Assembly (NCBI RefSeq): GCF_005221285.1
Contig: NZ_CP039886.1
Coordinates: forward strand, 496,001-560,000
Direction: 5' to 3'
Source: Neisseria flavescens
GTDB taxonomy: Bacteria > Pseudomonadota > Gammaproteobacteria > Burkholderiales > Neisseriaceae
Length of the DNA stretch: 64,000 nt
Positions 29,369 through 37,085 of this stretch are shown piece after piece. The notes beneath the pieces were generated by a model. The model had not been told where the DNA came from. It searched no databases and worked only from the letters and a program-made list of their open reading frames with translations. The translations under genes were made by a program, and so were the position numbers. Numbering within the stretch: the stretch's first letter is position 1; each line of letters starts with the position of its first letter.

Positions 29369-30382
29369 ATGCGCAAACTGCAAAATACGCTCTACATCAC
29401 CACCCAAGGCAGCTACCTGCATAAGGAGCGGGAGACGCTGGTGGTGGAGCAGGAGCGCAAGAAGGTGGCACAATTGCCGGTGCATTCTATCGGGCATATT
29501 TTCTGTTTTGGGAATGTGCTGGTGTCGCCGTTTTTGCTGGGGTTTTGCGGCGAAAATAATGTAAATTTGGCGTTTTTTACCGAAAACGGACGTTATTTGG
29601 GGCGGCTTCAGGGGCGGCAGAGCGGCAATGTGCTGTTGCGTCGAGCGCAGTATCGGGTGTCGGAGCAAAATCCCGTGCCAATTGCGCGTAATATCATTGC
29701 GGCAAAGATTCAGGCGAGTAAACGGGTGCTTCAGCGGCAGATTCGCAATTACGGCGAGAATGCGGCGATTCAAAGTGCGGTCGATTCTTTGAATATTTCG
29801 CTGCGGCAGTTGAAGGGAGCGGCGGAGCTGGACGTAGTACGCGGTATTGAGGGCGATGCGGCGGCGCGTTATTTCGGCGTGTTCGGGCGACTTTTGAGCG
29901 AAAAGAGCGGCTTTACTTTTGACGGGCGCAACCGCCGTCCGCCCAGAGACGGGGTGAATGCGCTGTTGTCGTTTGTGTACAGCATTTTGGGCAAGGACAT
30001 CAGCGGCGCGCTGCAAGGCGTGGGGCTGGATCCGCAGGTAGGCTTTCTGCACGCCGACCGACCCGGGCGCGATAGTCTAGCACAGGATATTTTGGAAGAA
30101 TTCCGCGCATGGTGGGCGGACAGGCTGGTGTTGTCGCTGATTAACCGTGGACAAATCAAACAGCAGGATTTTGTTACGGAAGCAAGCGGCGCGGTAAGCC
30201 TGAAAGCCGATGCACGTAAGCTGTTGTTCCAAGCTTTGCAGGCGAAAAAGCAGGAGAAAATTGTTCATCCGTTTTTGGGCGAGGAAGTGGAAATCGGGCT
30301 GCTGCCGTATATTCAGGCGATGCTGTTGGCGCGCCACTTGCGTGGGGATTTGGCGGAATATCCGCCGTTTTTGATGAAATAG
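29369..30382 (+). CDS. cas1c: Cas1 integrase (type I-C)
   Basis: Cas1 inserts new spacers with Cas2. The 337-residue protein begins MRKLQNTLYITTQGSYLHKE. EGDAAARYFGVFG carries the metal-binding glutamate, LHADRPGRDSLAQDILEEF the histidine and aspartate. Length and sequence fit Cas1 of subtype I-C. The 160 bases before it contain a DUS of the AGGTCGTCTGAA dialect. Intact. Confidence 0.95.
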   Translation: MRKLQNTLYITTQGSYLHKERETLVVEQERKKVAQLPVHSIGHIFCFGNVLVSPFLLGFCGENNVNLAFFTENGRYLGRLQGRQSGNVLLRRAQYRVSEQNPVPIARNIIAAKIQASKRVLQRQIRNYGENAAIQSAVDSLNISLRQLKGAAELDVVRGIEGDAAARYFGVFGRLLSEKSGFTFDGRNRRPPRDGVNALLSFVYSILGKDISGALQGVGLDPQVGFLHADRPGRDSLAQDILEEFRAWWADRLVLSLINRGQIKQQDFVTEASGAVSLKADARKLLFQALQAKKQEKIVHPFLGEEVEIGLLPYIQAMLLARHLRGDLAEYPPFLMK

Positions 30383-30388
30383 GTTTGC

Positions 30389-30427
30389 AGGTCGTCTGAA
30401 AACGGGTTGGATGCTTTCAGACGACCT
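30389..30427 (+). terminator. DUS inverted pair between cas1 and cas2
   Basis: AGGTCGTCTGAAA and TTTCAGACGACCT form a stem. No long T-run follows, so termination may be partial. This is the AGGTCGTCTGAA dialect. Confidence 0.5.
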
Positions 30428-30456
30428 CTAAAGCAGCCTGCACATGGGAATACAAA

Positions 30457-30750
30457 ATGCTGATGCTGATTACTTACGATATTTCGCTGGAAGACGCGGA
30501 AGGACAGGCAAGGCTGCGACGCGTGGCGAAATTGTGTCTGGACTACGGCGTGCGCGTGCAATATTCGGTGTTCGAATGTGACATTGCGCCCGACCAGTGG
30601 GTTGTTTTAAAGGACAAACTTTTGAAAACCTACAACCCCGAAACCGACAGCCTGCGCTTTTACCATCTGGGCAGCAAATGGCGGCGCAAAGTGGAACACC
30701 ACGGCGCAAAACTGGCAGTGGATGTGTTTAAAGATACGTTGATTGTGTGA
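30457..30750 (+). CDS. cas2: Cas2
   Basis: 97 residues with the ferredoxin-like start MLMLITYDISLEDAEGQ and YGVRVQYSVFECDI, diagnostic of Cas2. It dimerises to bridge two Cas1 dimers in spacer integration. Last cas gene, 190 bases before the array. Confidence 0.95.
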   Translation: MLMLITYDISLEDAEGQARLRRVAKLCLDYGVRVQYSVFECDIAPDQWVVLKDKLLKTYNPETDSLRFYHLGSKWRRKVEHHGAKLAVDVFKDTLIV

Positions 30751-30939
30751 ATCGCCAACCTACAGTTCTCATGAAAATGCGGCAGGGTTGGCAAATTGGG
30801 ATTGTTCTTTAACAATTAGGATATTGCGAATGCGGGTGTAACGGAAAAGGCTGTGTTATACTCACGCTCGCGCTTTTCTTGGGAGCTTAGCGAGATTAGG
30901 TTTTCGAAACCTGATGTAGTAAGGCTTTTAAGAGAGGCT
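30751..30939 (+). promoter_or_regulatory. CRISPR leader
   Basis: The stretch between cas2 and the first repeat is A+T-rich at its start and contains TATACT at 30857-30862, a likely -10 box for the array. No reading frame is seen. Being next to cas2 and the intact repeats, it is the probable leader end. Confidence 0.65.
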
Positions 30940-31371
30940 CCAGCCGCCTTCAGGCGGCTGGTGTGTTGAAACTATTTTTAAAACAATAGGGGGGTGGGTC
31001 TCTTGGGTCCAGCCGCCTTCAGGCGGCTGGTGTGTTGAAACTGCTTACAAAAATCTTGTTTCTGATTCTCTTGGTCCAGCCGCCTTCAGGCGGCTGGTGT
31101 GTTGAAACCAGACGCCTGTTTTAGGGTCATATCCGCGCCGTTCCAGCCGCCTTCAGGCGGCTGGTGTGTTGAAACAGCCTATGAAAAGGTGGAAGCATTG
31201 GGCAAGGATCCAGCCGCCTTCAGGCGGCTGGTGTGTTGAAACAAAGTCTAAATCTACGGTTTGGGTGGGTATGTCCCAGCCGCCTTCAGGCGGCTGGTGT
31301 GTTGAAACTATTGCCTATTAAATCGCGTCATACCGCGTTGCCCAGCCGCCTTCAGGCGGCTGGTGTGTTGA
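30940..31371 (+). CRISPR. Type I-C CRISPR array, 7 repeats (last cut by an IS), 6 spacers
   Basis: The 33-base repeat starts CCAGCCGCCTTCAGGCGGCT and ends GGTGTGTTGAAAC; a 9-bp stem CCAGCCGCC/GGCGGCTGG with loop TTCA is followed by the 11-base handle TGTGTTGAAAC. Repeats begin at 30940, 31009, 31076, 31143, 31210, 31276 and 31342. Spacers are 36, 34, 34, 34, 33 and 33 bases. The first six repeats are identical; the seventh loses its final bases (after GTTGA) to the adjoining insertion sequence. Further repeats may have been lost there. Cascade from this operon would use these crRNAs if cas3 and cas7 are functional. Confidence 0.97.
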
Positions 31372-32189
31372 GAACCTATATTCACAAAAATGATAAAATA
31401 TCTTTATGACTAGAAAATCCTACCCAACAGACTTAACAGATGCCCAATGGCAAGCGATTGAGCCGCATTTTAACCGGCTACGCCACTACAAATGGGATAA
31501 ACGTGAATTAGTGAATGCCGTTTTGTACATTACCAAAACAGGTTGCCAATGGCGTATGCTGCCCAATGATTTTCCACCTTATCCAACCGTATGGAGTTTC
31601 TATCGCAGAGCCAACCAATCAGGCTTATGGGATAGGATTCTTTTGGCATTGGTTCAAAAAAACGTTTAATCCATCAAAAACAAGCGATGCCGACTTATGC
31701 CATTATTGATTCGCAAAGTGTCAAAACAGCTTCCGGCGCACATGATAAAGGTTTTGACGGAGGTAAAAAAATCAAAGGCCGTAAGCGACATATAGCTGTT
31801 GATACGTTGGGTAACCTATTGTCTGTTGTGGTTCATGCAGCCAATATCCATGACACAAAAGCAGGTATTTTTGTAGCAAAAAAAGCGTTTGAGACCTATC
31901 CGGGTTTAAAAGGTTTCTGTGCAGACGCAGGTTATCGGAATACATTTGAGCGCGAAGTATCGGAGCAATTGGGTTTAACTGTTGAGATTTCAAAGAAAAT
32001 TCAAGATATTTCTTGGCATATTCTGCCCAAACGTTGGATTGTAGAACGAACGTTTGCATGGTTGGGTTGGTCTCGACGTTTGGCAAAAGATTTTGAGCAG
32101 ACGAATTTATCTGCTGAAAATTTTGTCAAACTAGGGTATATTTCACAAATATTAAAATTTATCAAATAGTTGCTTGTGAATACAGGTTC
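31372..32189 (+). mobile_element. IS5-family-type insertion sequence, about 818 bp
   Basis: Terminal inverted repeats GAACCTATATTCACAA (31372-31387) and the complement of 32174-32189 (GAACCTGTATTCACAA) match at 15 of 16 positions. TGA flanks both ends (31369-31371 and 32190-32192), a possible 3-bp target duplication. The two flanks are unrelated (CRISPR repeat on the left, adhC on the right), so a deletion has probably occurred next to the element. Confidence 0.85.
31406..32169 (+). CDS. IS transposase in two frames (OrfA/OrfB), likely -1 frameshifting
   Basis: OrfA (31406-31669, MTRKSYPTDLTDAQWQAIEP...) carries the helical DNA-binding part, and OrfB holds the DDE domain: AIIDSQSVKTA, GKKIKGRKRHIAVDTLG and WIVERTFAWLGWSRRL with the final glutamate. 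The zero frame reads CAA AAA AAC GTT TAA, a slippery A AAA AAC; a -1 shift continues into OrfB (R-L-I-H-Q-K-Q-A-M-P-T). This is the expected arrangement for two-frame IS5-type (IS427-like) transposases. An ATG at 31687 would make OrfB alone. Probably still active. Confidence 0.85.
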
Positions 32190-32190
32190 T

Positions 32191-33015
32191 GAGTTTTGCC
32201 TCTCGGGTAAAACCAACTTATGCGTCTCAGTGCGTGATATGCAAGGTAAAGGTTTAATGCCGGACGGCACGACGCGCTTTTCTTATCAAGGTCAGCCGAT
32301 CTATCACTATATGGGCTGTTCGACTTTCAGTGAATACTCAGTTGTTGCCGAAGTTTCACTGGCGAAAATCAACCCGGAAGCCAACCACGAACAAGTATGT
32401 TTACTCGGCTGCGGCGTTACCACAGGTATTGGTGCGGTGCATAACACGGCAAAAGTACAAGAAGGCGACTCTGTTGCCGTGTTTGGCTTGGGTGCGATTG
32501 GTTTGGCGGTGGTGCAAGGTGCGCGTCAAGCCAAAGCCGGTCGTATTATCGCCATTGATACCAATCCTTCAAAATTCGAGTTGGCAAAACAGTTTGGTGC
32601 AACGGATTGTTTAAACCCGAACGATTACGATAAACCGATCAAAGATGTGTTGTTAGATATCAACAAATGGGGCATTGACCACACCTTTGAATGTATCGGC
32701 AACGTAAACGTAATGCGTCAGGCATTAGAAAGTGCGCACCGTGGTTGGGGGCAATCCATTATCATCGGCGTAGCGGGTGCAGGACAAGAAATTTCCACTC
32801 GTCCGTTCCAGTTGGTAACCGGCCGTGTTTGGAAAGGTACGGCATTTGGCGGCGTGAAAGGCCGCTCCGAGCTGCCGAAAATGGTGGAAGATTCAATGAA
32901 AGGCGACATCCGGTTAGAACCGTTTGTAACCCATACAATGACGCTCGATCAAATCAATGAAGCCTTTGAGTTAATGCATGAAGGTAAATCGATCCGCACG
33001 GTTATTCATTACTAA
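32191..33015 (+). pseudogene. adhC: adhC, glutathione-dependent formaldehyde dehydrogenase, 5' third missing
   Basis: The reading frame enters from the insertion sequence and is recognisable from [11 protein letters not shown], so about 100 N-terminal residues, including the catalytic zinc cysteine and start, are gone. What remains contains part of the structural zinc site, [12 protein letters not shown], the NAD fold [17 protein letters not shown] and the normal end IRTVIHY. The enzyme (class III alcohol dehydrogenase) oxidises S-hydroxymethylglutathione. It should be inactive. Any upstream regulator gene of the nmlR type is also absent. Confidence 0.88.
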
Positions 33016-33023
33016 GGTACGCG

Positions 33024-33851
33024 ATGAAACTGATTGAACAACATCAAATTTTTGGTGGTTCGCAACAAGTTTGGGCGCATTATGCCCAAACGCTGCAGTG
33101 CGAAATGAAATTTGCCGTCTATTTGCCGGATAATCCGGAGAATCGACCGCTTGGCGTGATTTATTGGCTTTCCGGCTTGACTTGTACGGAACAAAATTTC
33201 ATTACCAAATCAGGCTTTCAACGTTACGCGGCAGAACATCAGGTGATTGTGGTTGCCCCCGATACCAGCCCTCGCGGAGAGCAAGTGCCGAACGATGCGG
33301 CTTACGATTTAGGGCAGGGTGCGGGCTTTTATCTGAATGCGACCGAACAACCTTGGGCGACGAATTATCAAATGTATGATTATATTTTGAATGAATTGCC
33401 TGATCTGATTGAAGCAAATTTCCCTACCAACGGCAAACGTTCCATTATGGGGCATTCAATGGGCGGACACGGCGCATTGGTATTGGCACTGCGAAACCGA
33501 GAACGTTATCAAAGTGTTTCTGCCTTTTCGCCCATTTTGTCGCCAAGCCTTGTGCCTTGGGGAGAAAAAGCCTTTACTGCCTATTTAGGGAATGATCGTG
33601 AAAAATGGCAGCAATATGATGCCGACTCGCTCATCCGACAAGGCTGTAAGGTGCAAGGTATGCGCATTGATCAGGGCTTGGAAGATGAGTTTTTGCCGAC
33701 ACAATTGCGTACCCAAGATTTTATCGAAACCTGTCGTGCGGCAAACCAGCCGGCCGATGTGCGCTTCCACAAAGGCTATGATCACAGCTATTACTTCATC
33801 GCCGGTTTTATTGGCGAGCATATTGCCTATCACGCGGCATTTTTGAAGTAA
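33024..33851 (+). CDS. estD: S-formylglutathione hydrolase (esterase D)
   Basis: 275 residues. GHSMGGHGALVLALRN holds the nucleophilic serine, GLEDEFLP the aspartate region and YDHSYYFIAGF the histidine. IYWLSGLTCTEQNF is the family oxyanion region. It hydrolyses S-formylglutathione, the step after AdhC in formaldehyde detoxification. It begins 8 bases after the truncated adhC, so its transcription must now come from the insertion sequence or further left. Intact. Confidence 0.94.
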   Translation: MKLIEQHQIFGGSQQVWAHYAQTLQCEMKFAVYLPDNPENRPLGVIYWLSGLTCTEQNFITKSGFQRYAAEHQVIVVAPDTSPRGEQVPNDAAYDLGQGAGFYLNATEQPWATNYQMYDYILNELPDLIEANFPTNGKRSIMGHSMGGHGALVLALRNRERYQSVSAFSPILSPSLVPWGEKAFTAYLGNDREKWQQYDADSLIRQGCKVQGMRIDQGLEDEFLPTQLRTQDFIETCRAANQPADVRFHKGYDHSYYFIAGFIGEHIAYHAAFLK

Positions 33852-33919
33852 GTTGAAGAAGTGATTGGTGAATCGACCAAACGTTGGTATGAACGTTAAT
33901 TTTTCATATTAACGAAAAT

Positions 33920-33950
33920 AAAAGGCATCAGATTGATGCCTTTTATTTTT
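33920..33950 (+). terminator. Rho-independent terminator after estD
   Basis: AAAAGGCATCA and TGATGCCTTTT form a stem around GATT with T-rich sequence after it. Confidence 0.85.
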
Positions 33951-34039
33951 TATAAATAATAATAAAAGTACTATTAAAATGAGCTACTTCTTGGAATCAG
34001 CATAAGGAGGACTTTGCAAAACCTCCTTGTTCACTCTAC

Positions 34040-35668
34040 TTAAATATCTCCCCATTCTAATCTGAATCGCTGTAAATATTTCCTCAATCGGTCGCTGTCA
34101 TTGACTTTTGCCCTTTCTGTTCGGGATACGTTGAACAATGCACGGCCGGCGGCGGCCATGTTGGGATGTTTGCGGCATTCGTCGATGACGTGTTGCAGTT
34201 GTAGCTTGTCGAATAAATCCAATGTGTCCCAATCGATTTTATCGGGATAGTCTTGTACTTTTTCAGACGGCCTTTTATGTAGGAGGCCGTCTGAAAAGGG
34301 TTCTTCCGACCATAACCATTTGAGGCGTTCGATTTCAGCTTGGACTTGTTCTACCTGTATCCTACCTTGTGGCGCGAGTGTGGCCAGGCGCATGATGCTG
34401 GCGGCAAGGTCGCGGAAATTGCCGCGCCACGGTGCTTGGTTGGAGTGGGCGAAGTTGAGGTAGGCGGCCAGGGCTTCTTTGTTGAAGCGGGTGGTTCGGC
34501 CGAGTTCTTGTGAGGCTAGGGCAAGCTGGTGTTCGACGTTGGGCTCGATGTCTTCGCGACGGTTGGCGAGTGCGGGCAGCGGGTAATTCCAGATGTTGAT
34601 GCGGGCGAACAGGTCTTCGCGGAAGCGTCCGGCGCGAATTTCGTGCCGCAGGTCGCGGTTGGTTCCGGCGATGAGTTGAAAGTTGCTTTTGACTTCGCTG
34701 TCGCTGCCGACGGGATAAAAGTGTTTTTCTTCAATGGCTTTGAGCAACATGGCTTGTTCGTCCAAGCCCAACTCTCCGATTTCATCTAAAAACAATACGC
34801 CGCCATCGGCAGTTTTCAGATAGCCTTCACGTTTTTCTGCAGCGCCGGTAAAGGCGCCTTTTTTGTGGCCGAACAGGGCAGATGCTGCGCCGTCGCCGCG
34901 AAGGGTGGCGCAGTTTACATCGACAAATGTGCCTTTAATCAGATGGCGCGCTTTTTTTAATTCAAAAATCCTGCGTGCCAGCATGGATTTGCCTGCGCCT
35001 GTGGGGCCGGAAAGCAGAATGGGGGAAGGGGAGTTGAGTGCAACCTGTTCGATTTCGGCAATCATGCGGTTGAAGGCGGCGTTTTGGGTGGAAATACCGC
35101 TTTTCAGGTAGCGCACTGCATCATCGCGTACGGCGGCAAGGCGTTCTGCCAGTACGTCGTAACGAGCCAAGTCTAAATCGATGATTTCATAACTGCCGAC
35201 ATTGCCGTCCTCCATACTGCGTCTTTGATTTTTGGGAGGAGCGGTTTGTAACAGAACGCCAGGGATTTGACGCGATTCCACCAATAGGAACAGGCAGATT
35301 TGGGCGACGTGTGTACCCGTAGTGATATGGGTGAGATAGGTTTCTTCTTCTGTATCAAATGGGTAGCTCGCCGCCCAATCGTGCAGTTTGGTATAAACCT
35401 CGGAGAAATCCCACGGGTTTGCCAGTTCCATAGGTACGAGATTGACGACTGTGTGCGGTGATATCTGCAAAATATCGGCTTTAACATGATCCGCCAAATC
35501 GCGGTATTTCTCCGCATAAAACAGCTCCATGCGGTCAAGATGAAAATCCTGACGCTGATTCATGGCGACATTCGGCCGCCATTTCAACCAACGCCCTTGA
35601 CCGAAACCGCTGTCCAACACCGTACCGAGAAAGCTGACGGCGACTTGTTTTTTAGGTGCAGTATTCAT
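34040..35668 (-). CDS. rtcR: RtcR, sigma-54 activator of RNA repair genes
   Basis: 542 residues. The N-terminal 180 residues (VAVSFLGTVLDSGFGQGRW, HVKADILQISPHTVVNL) form the RtcR sensor, a CARF-like domain that in E. coli and Salmonella responds to damaged tRNA fragments. The AAA+ domain has Walker A SGPTGAGKSML, the sigma-54-contacting loop GAFTGAAEKREG, and VLFLDEIGEL. A C-terminal helix-turn-helix ends the protein. An inverted DUS pair sits in frame at 34260-34300 (EEPFSDGLL...RPSEKV), between AAA+ and HTH. Its ATG lies 13 bases after the Thg1-like gene stop on the same strand. The likely target is the sigma-54 promoter at 36585. Confidence 0.94.
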   Translation of the reverse strand: MNTAPKKQVAVSFLGTVLDSGFGQGRWLKWRPNVAMNQRQDFHLDRMELFYAEKYRDLADHVKADILQISPHTVVNLVPMELANPWDFSEVYTKLHDWAASYPFDTEEETYLTHITTGTHVAQICLFLLVESRQIPGVLLQTAPPKNQRRSMEDGNVGSYEIIDLDLARYDVLAERLAAVRDDAVRYLKSGISTQNAAFNRMIAEIEQVALNSPSPILLSGPTGAGKSMLARRIFELKKARHLIKGTFVDVNCATLRGDGAASALFGHKKGAFTGAAEKREGYLKTADGGVLFLDEIGELGLDEQAMLLKAIEEKHFYPVGSDSEVKSNFQLIAGTNRDLRHEIRAGRFREDLFARINIWNYPLPALANRREDIEPNVEHQLALASQELGRTTRFNKEALAAYLNFAHSNQAPWRGNFRDLAASIMRLATLAPQGRIQVEQVQAEIERLKWLWSEEPFSDGLLHKRPSEKVQDYPDKIDWDTLDLFDKLQLQHVIDECRKHPNMAAAGRALFNVSRTERAKVNDSDRLRKYLQRFRLEWGDI

Positions 35669-35681
35669 TTTCAGACGACCT

Positions 35682-36440
35682 CTAACCTATTCTTTCCAAA
35701 ACAAACGCGCCGTAATCATCGCCCAAAGGCAGTTCGAAATCCGTATGTAAGATTTGGCGCTCCGCCTGCGCGGTTTCGCCGGTTTGCGGGTTGAAACCCT
35801 CTTTCAAGGTCGTCTGAAAATACACGCTGAAGCCGCGTTTCTGCCATGCGGGCAATTCGTTGAAATTGATATTGTGTTCAAACAGCAAATCGTGCTTTTG
35901 CGCGCGCGTGAGACCACTGACCGCTTCTGTGGCTCGGGATACGCTTTCGCCTTTTTTGCGCAGCATCCAATAACAATGGGCGTTGAGCGCGTTACGGTGC
36001 GCATCTTCATGCCGCCAGCGGAAGTAATCGACCACCAGTTTCTCATTCGGCAAAACGCAAACTCTGGCATCAAAAGCGGCGGGCTGCCCGTGTGCCACCG
36101 AAAAGGCGGCACTGGCTTCGCCTGCCAATACCGAAATGATTTTGCGTGTTTTACGTTTGAACGTATCATCATCGCGGCGCAACAGCAGCGAAATCTCATC
36201 GCTTTCCGAATAGCCGTACGCCACATTGAAGCCACATTTCATCAAATGTTGGACAGTGTGTGCCATCAAATCGCGGAAACGGATGTCAAACGGCGCTTCA
36301 AACTGCCAAATTTCCTTGGTCAGCCGCGTAAACCCGCGCCCGTCTAAGCGTACAACAATAAAATTTTCCTGTGGTACGCAAAAATCATAAGCGGTTTCGT
36401 ATTGTCGCAAGCGTTTGTCCAAATCATCGAATCTCATCAT
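35682..36440 (-). CDS. Thg1-like protein (3'-5' RNA polymerase)
   Basis: 252 residues. IVVRLDGRGFTRLTKE and YGYSESDEISLLLRR are the two metal-binding motifs of the tRNA-His guanylyltransferase superfamily; FDARVCVLPN and DYFRWRHEDAHRNALN follow as in the family. Bacterial Thg1-like proteins add nucleotides in the 3'-5' direction to 5'-truncated tRNAs, a repair activity. It is first in a probable two-gene unit with rtcR and divergent from the Y-RNA/rsr unit, which supports a role in RNA repair rather than in tRNA-His maturation (bacteria encode G-1). Confidence 0.93.
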   Translation of the reverse strand: MMRFDDLDKRLRQYETAYDFCVPQENFIVVRLDGRGFTRLTKEIWQFEAPFDIRFRDLMAHTVQHLMKCGFNVAYGYSESDEISLLLRRDDDTFKRKTRKIISVLAGEASAAFSVAHGQPAAFDARVCVLPNEKLVVDYFRWRHEDAHRNALNAHCYWMLRKKGESVSRATEAVSGLTRAQKHDLLFEHNINFNELPAWQKRGFSVYFQTTLKEGFNPQTGETAQAERQILHTDFELPLGDDYGAFVLERIG

Positions 36441-36584
36441 ATATCCTTGTGTATTTTATTTTCTATATAACTATCTATAAATATATTTTTTAGCATTTTA
36501 CGCTTCTTGCTAATAAAAGCTACTTTAAAATATATTTTCTTTATATTCAATCAATTAAAAAATATTTTTATAAAAATTTTATTC

Positions 36585-36601
36585 TTGGCACGTTGTTGGC
36601 T
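36585..36601 (+). promoter_or_regulatory. Sigma-54 (-24/-12) promoter of the Y-RNA/rsr unit
   Basis: TTGGCACGTTGTTGGCT matches the sigma-54 consensus TTGGCACG-N4-TTGCT at all but one position, with GG (36587-36588) and GC (36599-36600) spaced correctly. Transcription would start near 36612, just before the first Y-RNA-like unit. The adjacent rtcR encodes a sigma-54 activator with an intact GAFTGA loop. Confidence 0.9.
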
Positions 36602-36618
36602 ATGTTGTGAATGTAACG

Positions 36619-36684
36619 ATACAGCAGATGCTTCGGGAAATACAGTTACCGGAGAAAAATTTTCCGTAAATTTAGTTGCTGTGT
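36619..36684 (+). ncRNA. Y-RNA-like unit 1 (minimal)
   Basis: ACAGCA (36621-36626) pairs with TGCTGT (36677-36682), extended by two more pairs outside. CGGGAAA (36634-36640) pairs with TTTTCCG (36660-36666). Between them lies the array-wide 5' motif RATGC and on the 3' side AAATTTAG. The apical loop starts TACA, as in all seven units. No tRNA module. This is the shape of a Ro-binding stem of a bacterial Y RNA. Confidence 0.7.
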
Positions 36685-36691
36685 GGTTACA

Positions 36692-36782
36692 GGGCGAATG
36701 CCAACAAGACTACATTTGGATTAACAGGTTCGAATCCTGTCTCGTCTGATAGACGTTGAACGTCTTGTTTATTTAGTCGCCC
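36692..36782 (+). ncRNA. Y-RNA-like unit 2 (T arm only)
   Basis: GGGCGA (36692-36697) pairs with TCGCCC (36777-36782), and AACAAGAC (36703-36710) with GTCTTGTT (36762-36769). The apical part contains a T arm ACAGG TTCGAAT CCTGT (36724-36740) followed by a short hairpin CGTCT/AGACG (36743-36755) in place of an acceptor stem, and no D arm. It appears intermediate between the minimal and the full tRNA-like units. Confidence 0.75.
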
Positions 36783-36792
36783 ACCCTTTTCC

Positions 36793-36941
36793 AATATGGC
36801 AGGCAAATGCCTAGGGAAACTACAACATGGATACCCTTGTGTCGCAGGTTCGAGTCCTGTCTCTGTTGTTCCAAATAGCAGAGTAGCTCAGTTGGTAGAG
36901 CGAAGGCATGTTTCCCTGAAAAACTTGTTGCGTGCCATATT
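36793..36941 (+). ncRNA. YrlA-like Y RNA, unit 3, with permuted tRNA module
   Basis: AATATGGCA (36793-36801) pairs with TGCCATATT (36933-36941) and AGGGAAAC (36813-36820) with GTTTCCCT (36910-36917), forming the Ro-binding arm. Inside, in permuted order: T arm GCAGG TTCGAGT CCTGT (36844-36860), acceptor 3' strand CTCTGTT (36861-36867), loop GTTCCAAAT, acceptor 5' strand AGCAGAG (36877-36883), D arm GCTC AGTTGGTA GAGC (36886-36901). The Ro arm occupies the place of the anticodon stem. This is the known architecture of YrlA RNAs. Confidence 0.88.
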
Positions 36942-36949
36942 ATTTTTAC

Positions 36950-37031
36950 GGCAGCAGGCGGATGCCTGAAGAGAGTACATTAACTTATCACGTTAAAACC
37001 GTTTCTCTTCACTTTTAGCCGCTACTCTGCC
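36950..37031 (+). ncRNA. Y-RNA-like unit 4 (minimal)
   Basis: GGCAG (36950-36954) pairs with CTGCC (37027-37031), GCGG (36958-36961) with CCGC (37019-37022), and TGAAGAGA (36967-36974) with TCTCTTCA (37004-37011). The loop begins GTACA and holds a small hairpin TTAAC/GTTAA. It is a close paralogue of unit 7. Confidence 0.78.
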
Positions 37032-37085
37032 ACCCATGAAAGGCCGTCTGAAATATTTGGACGAGCTGATATAAAAAACGTTTTC

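Noticed and set aside
33852..33900. Short frame after estD (VEEVIGESTKRWYER)
   Set aside because: It may be a gene remnant but is too short to assign; it has no start or ribosome site.
36507..36749. 80-codon open frame on the plus strand
   Set aside because: It runs through the sigma-54 promoter and two structured RNA units, with no ribosome site.
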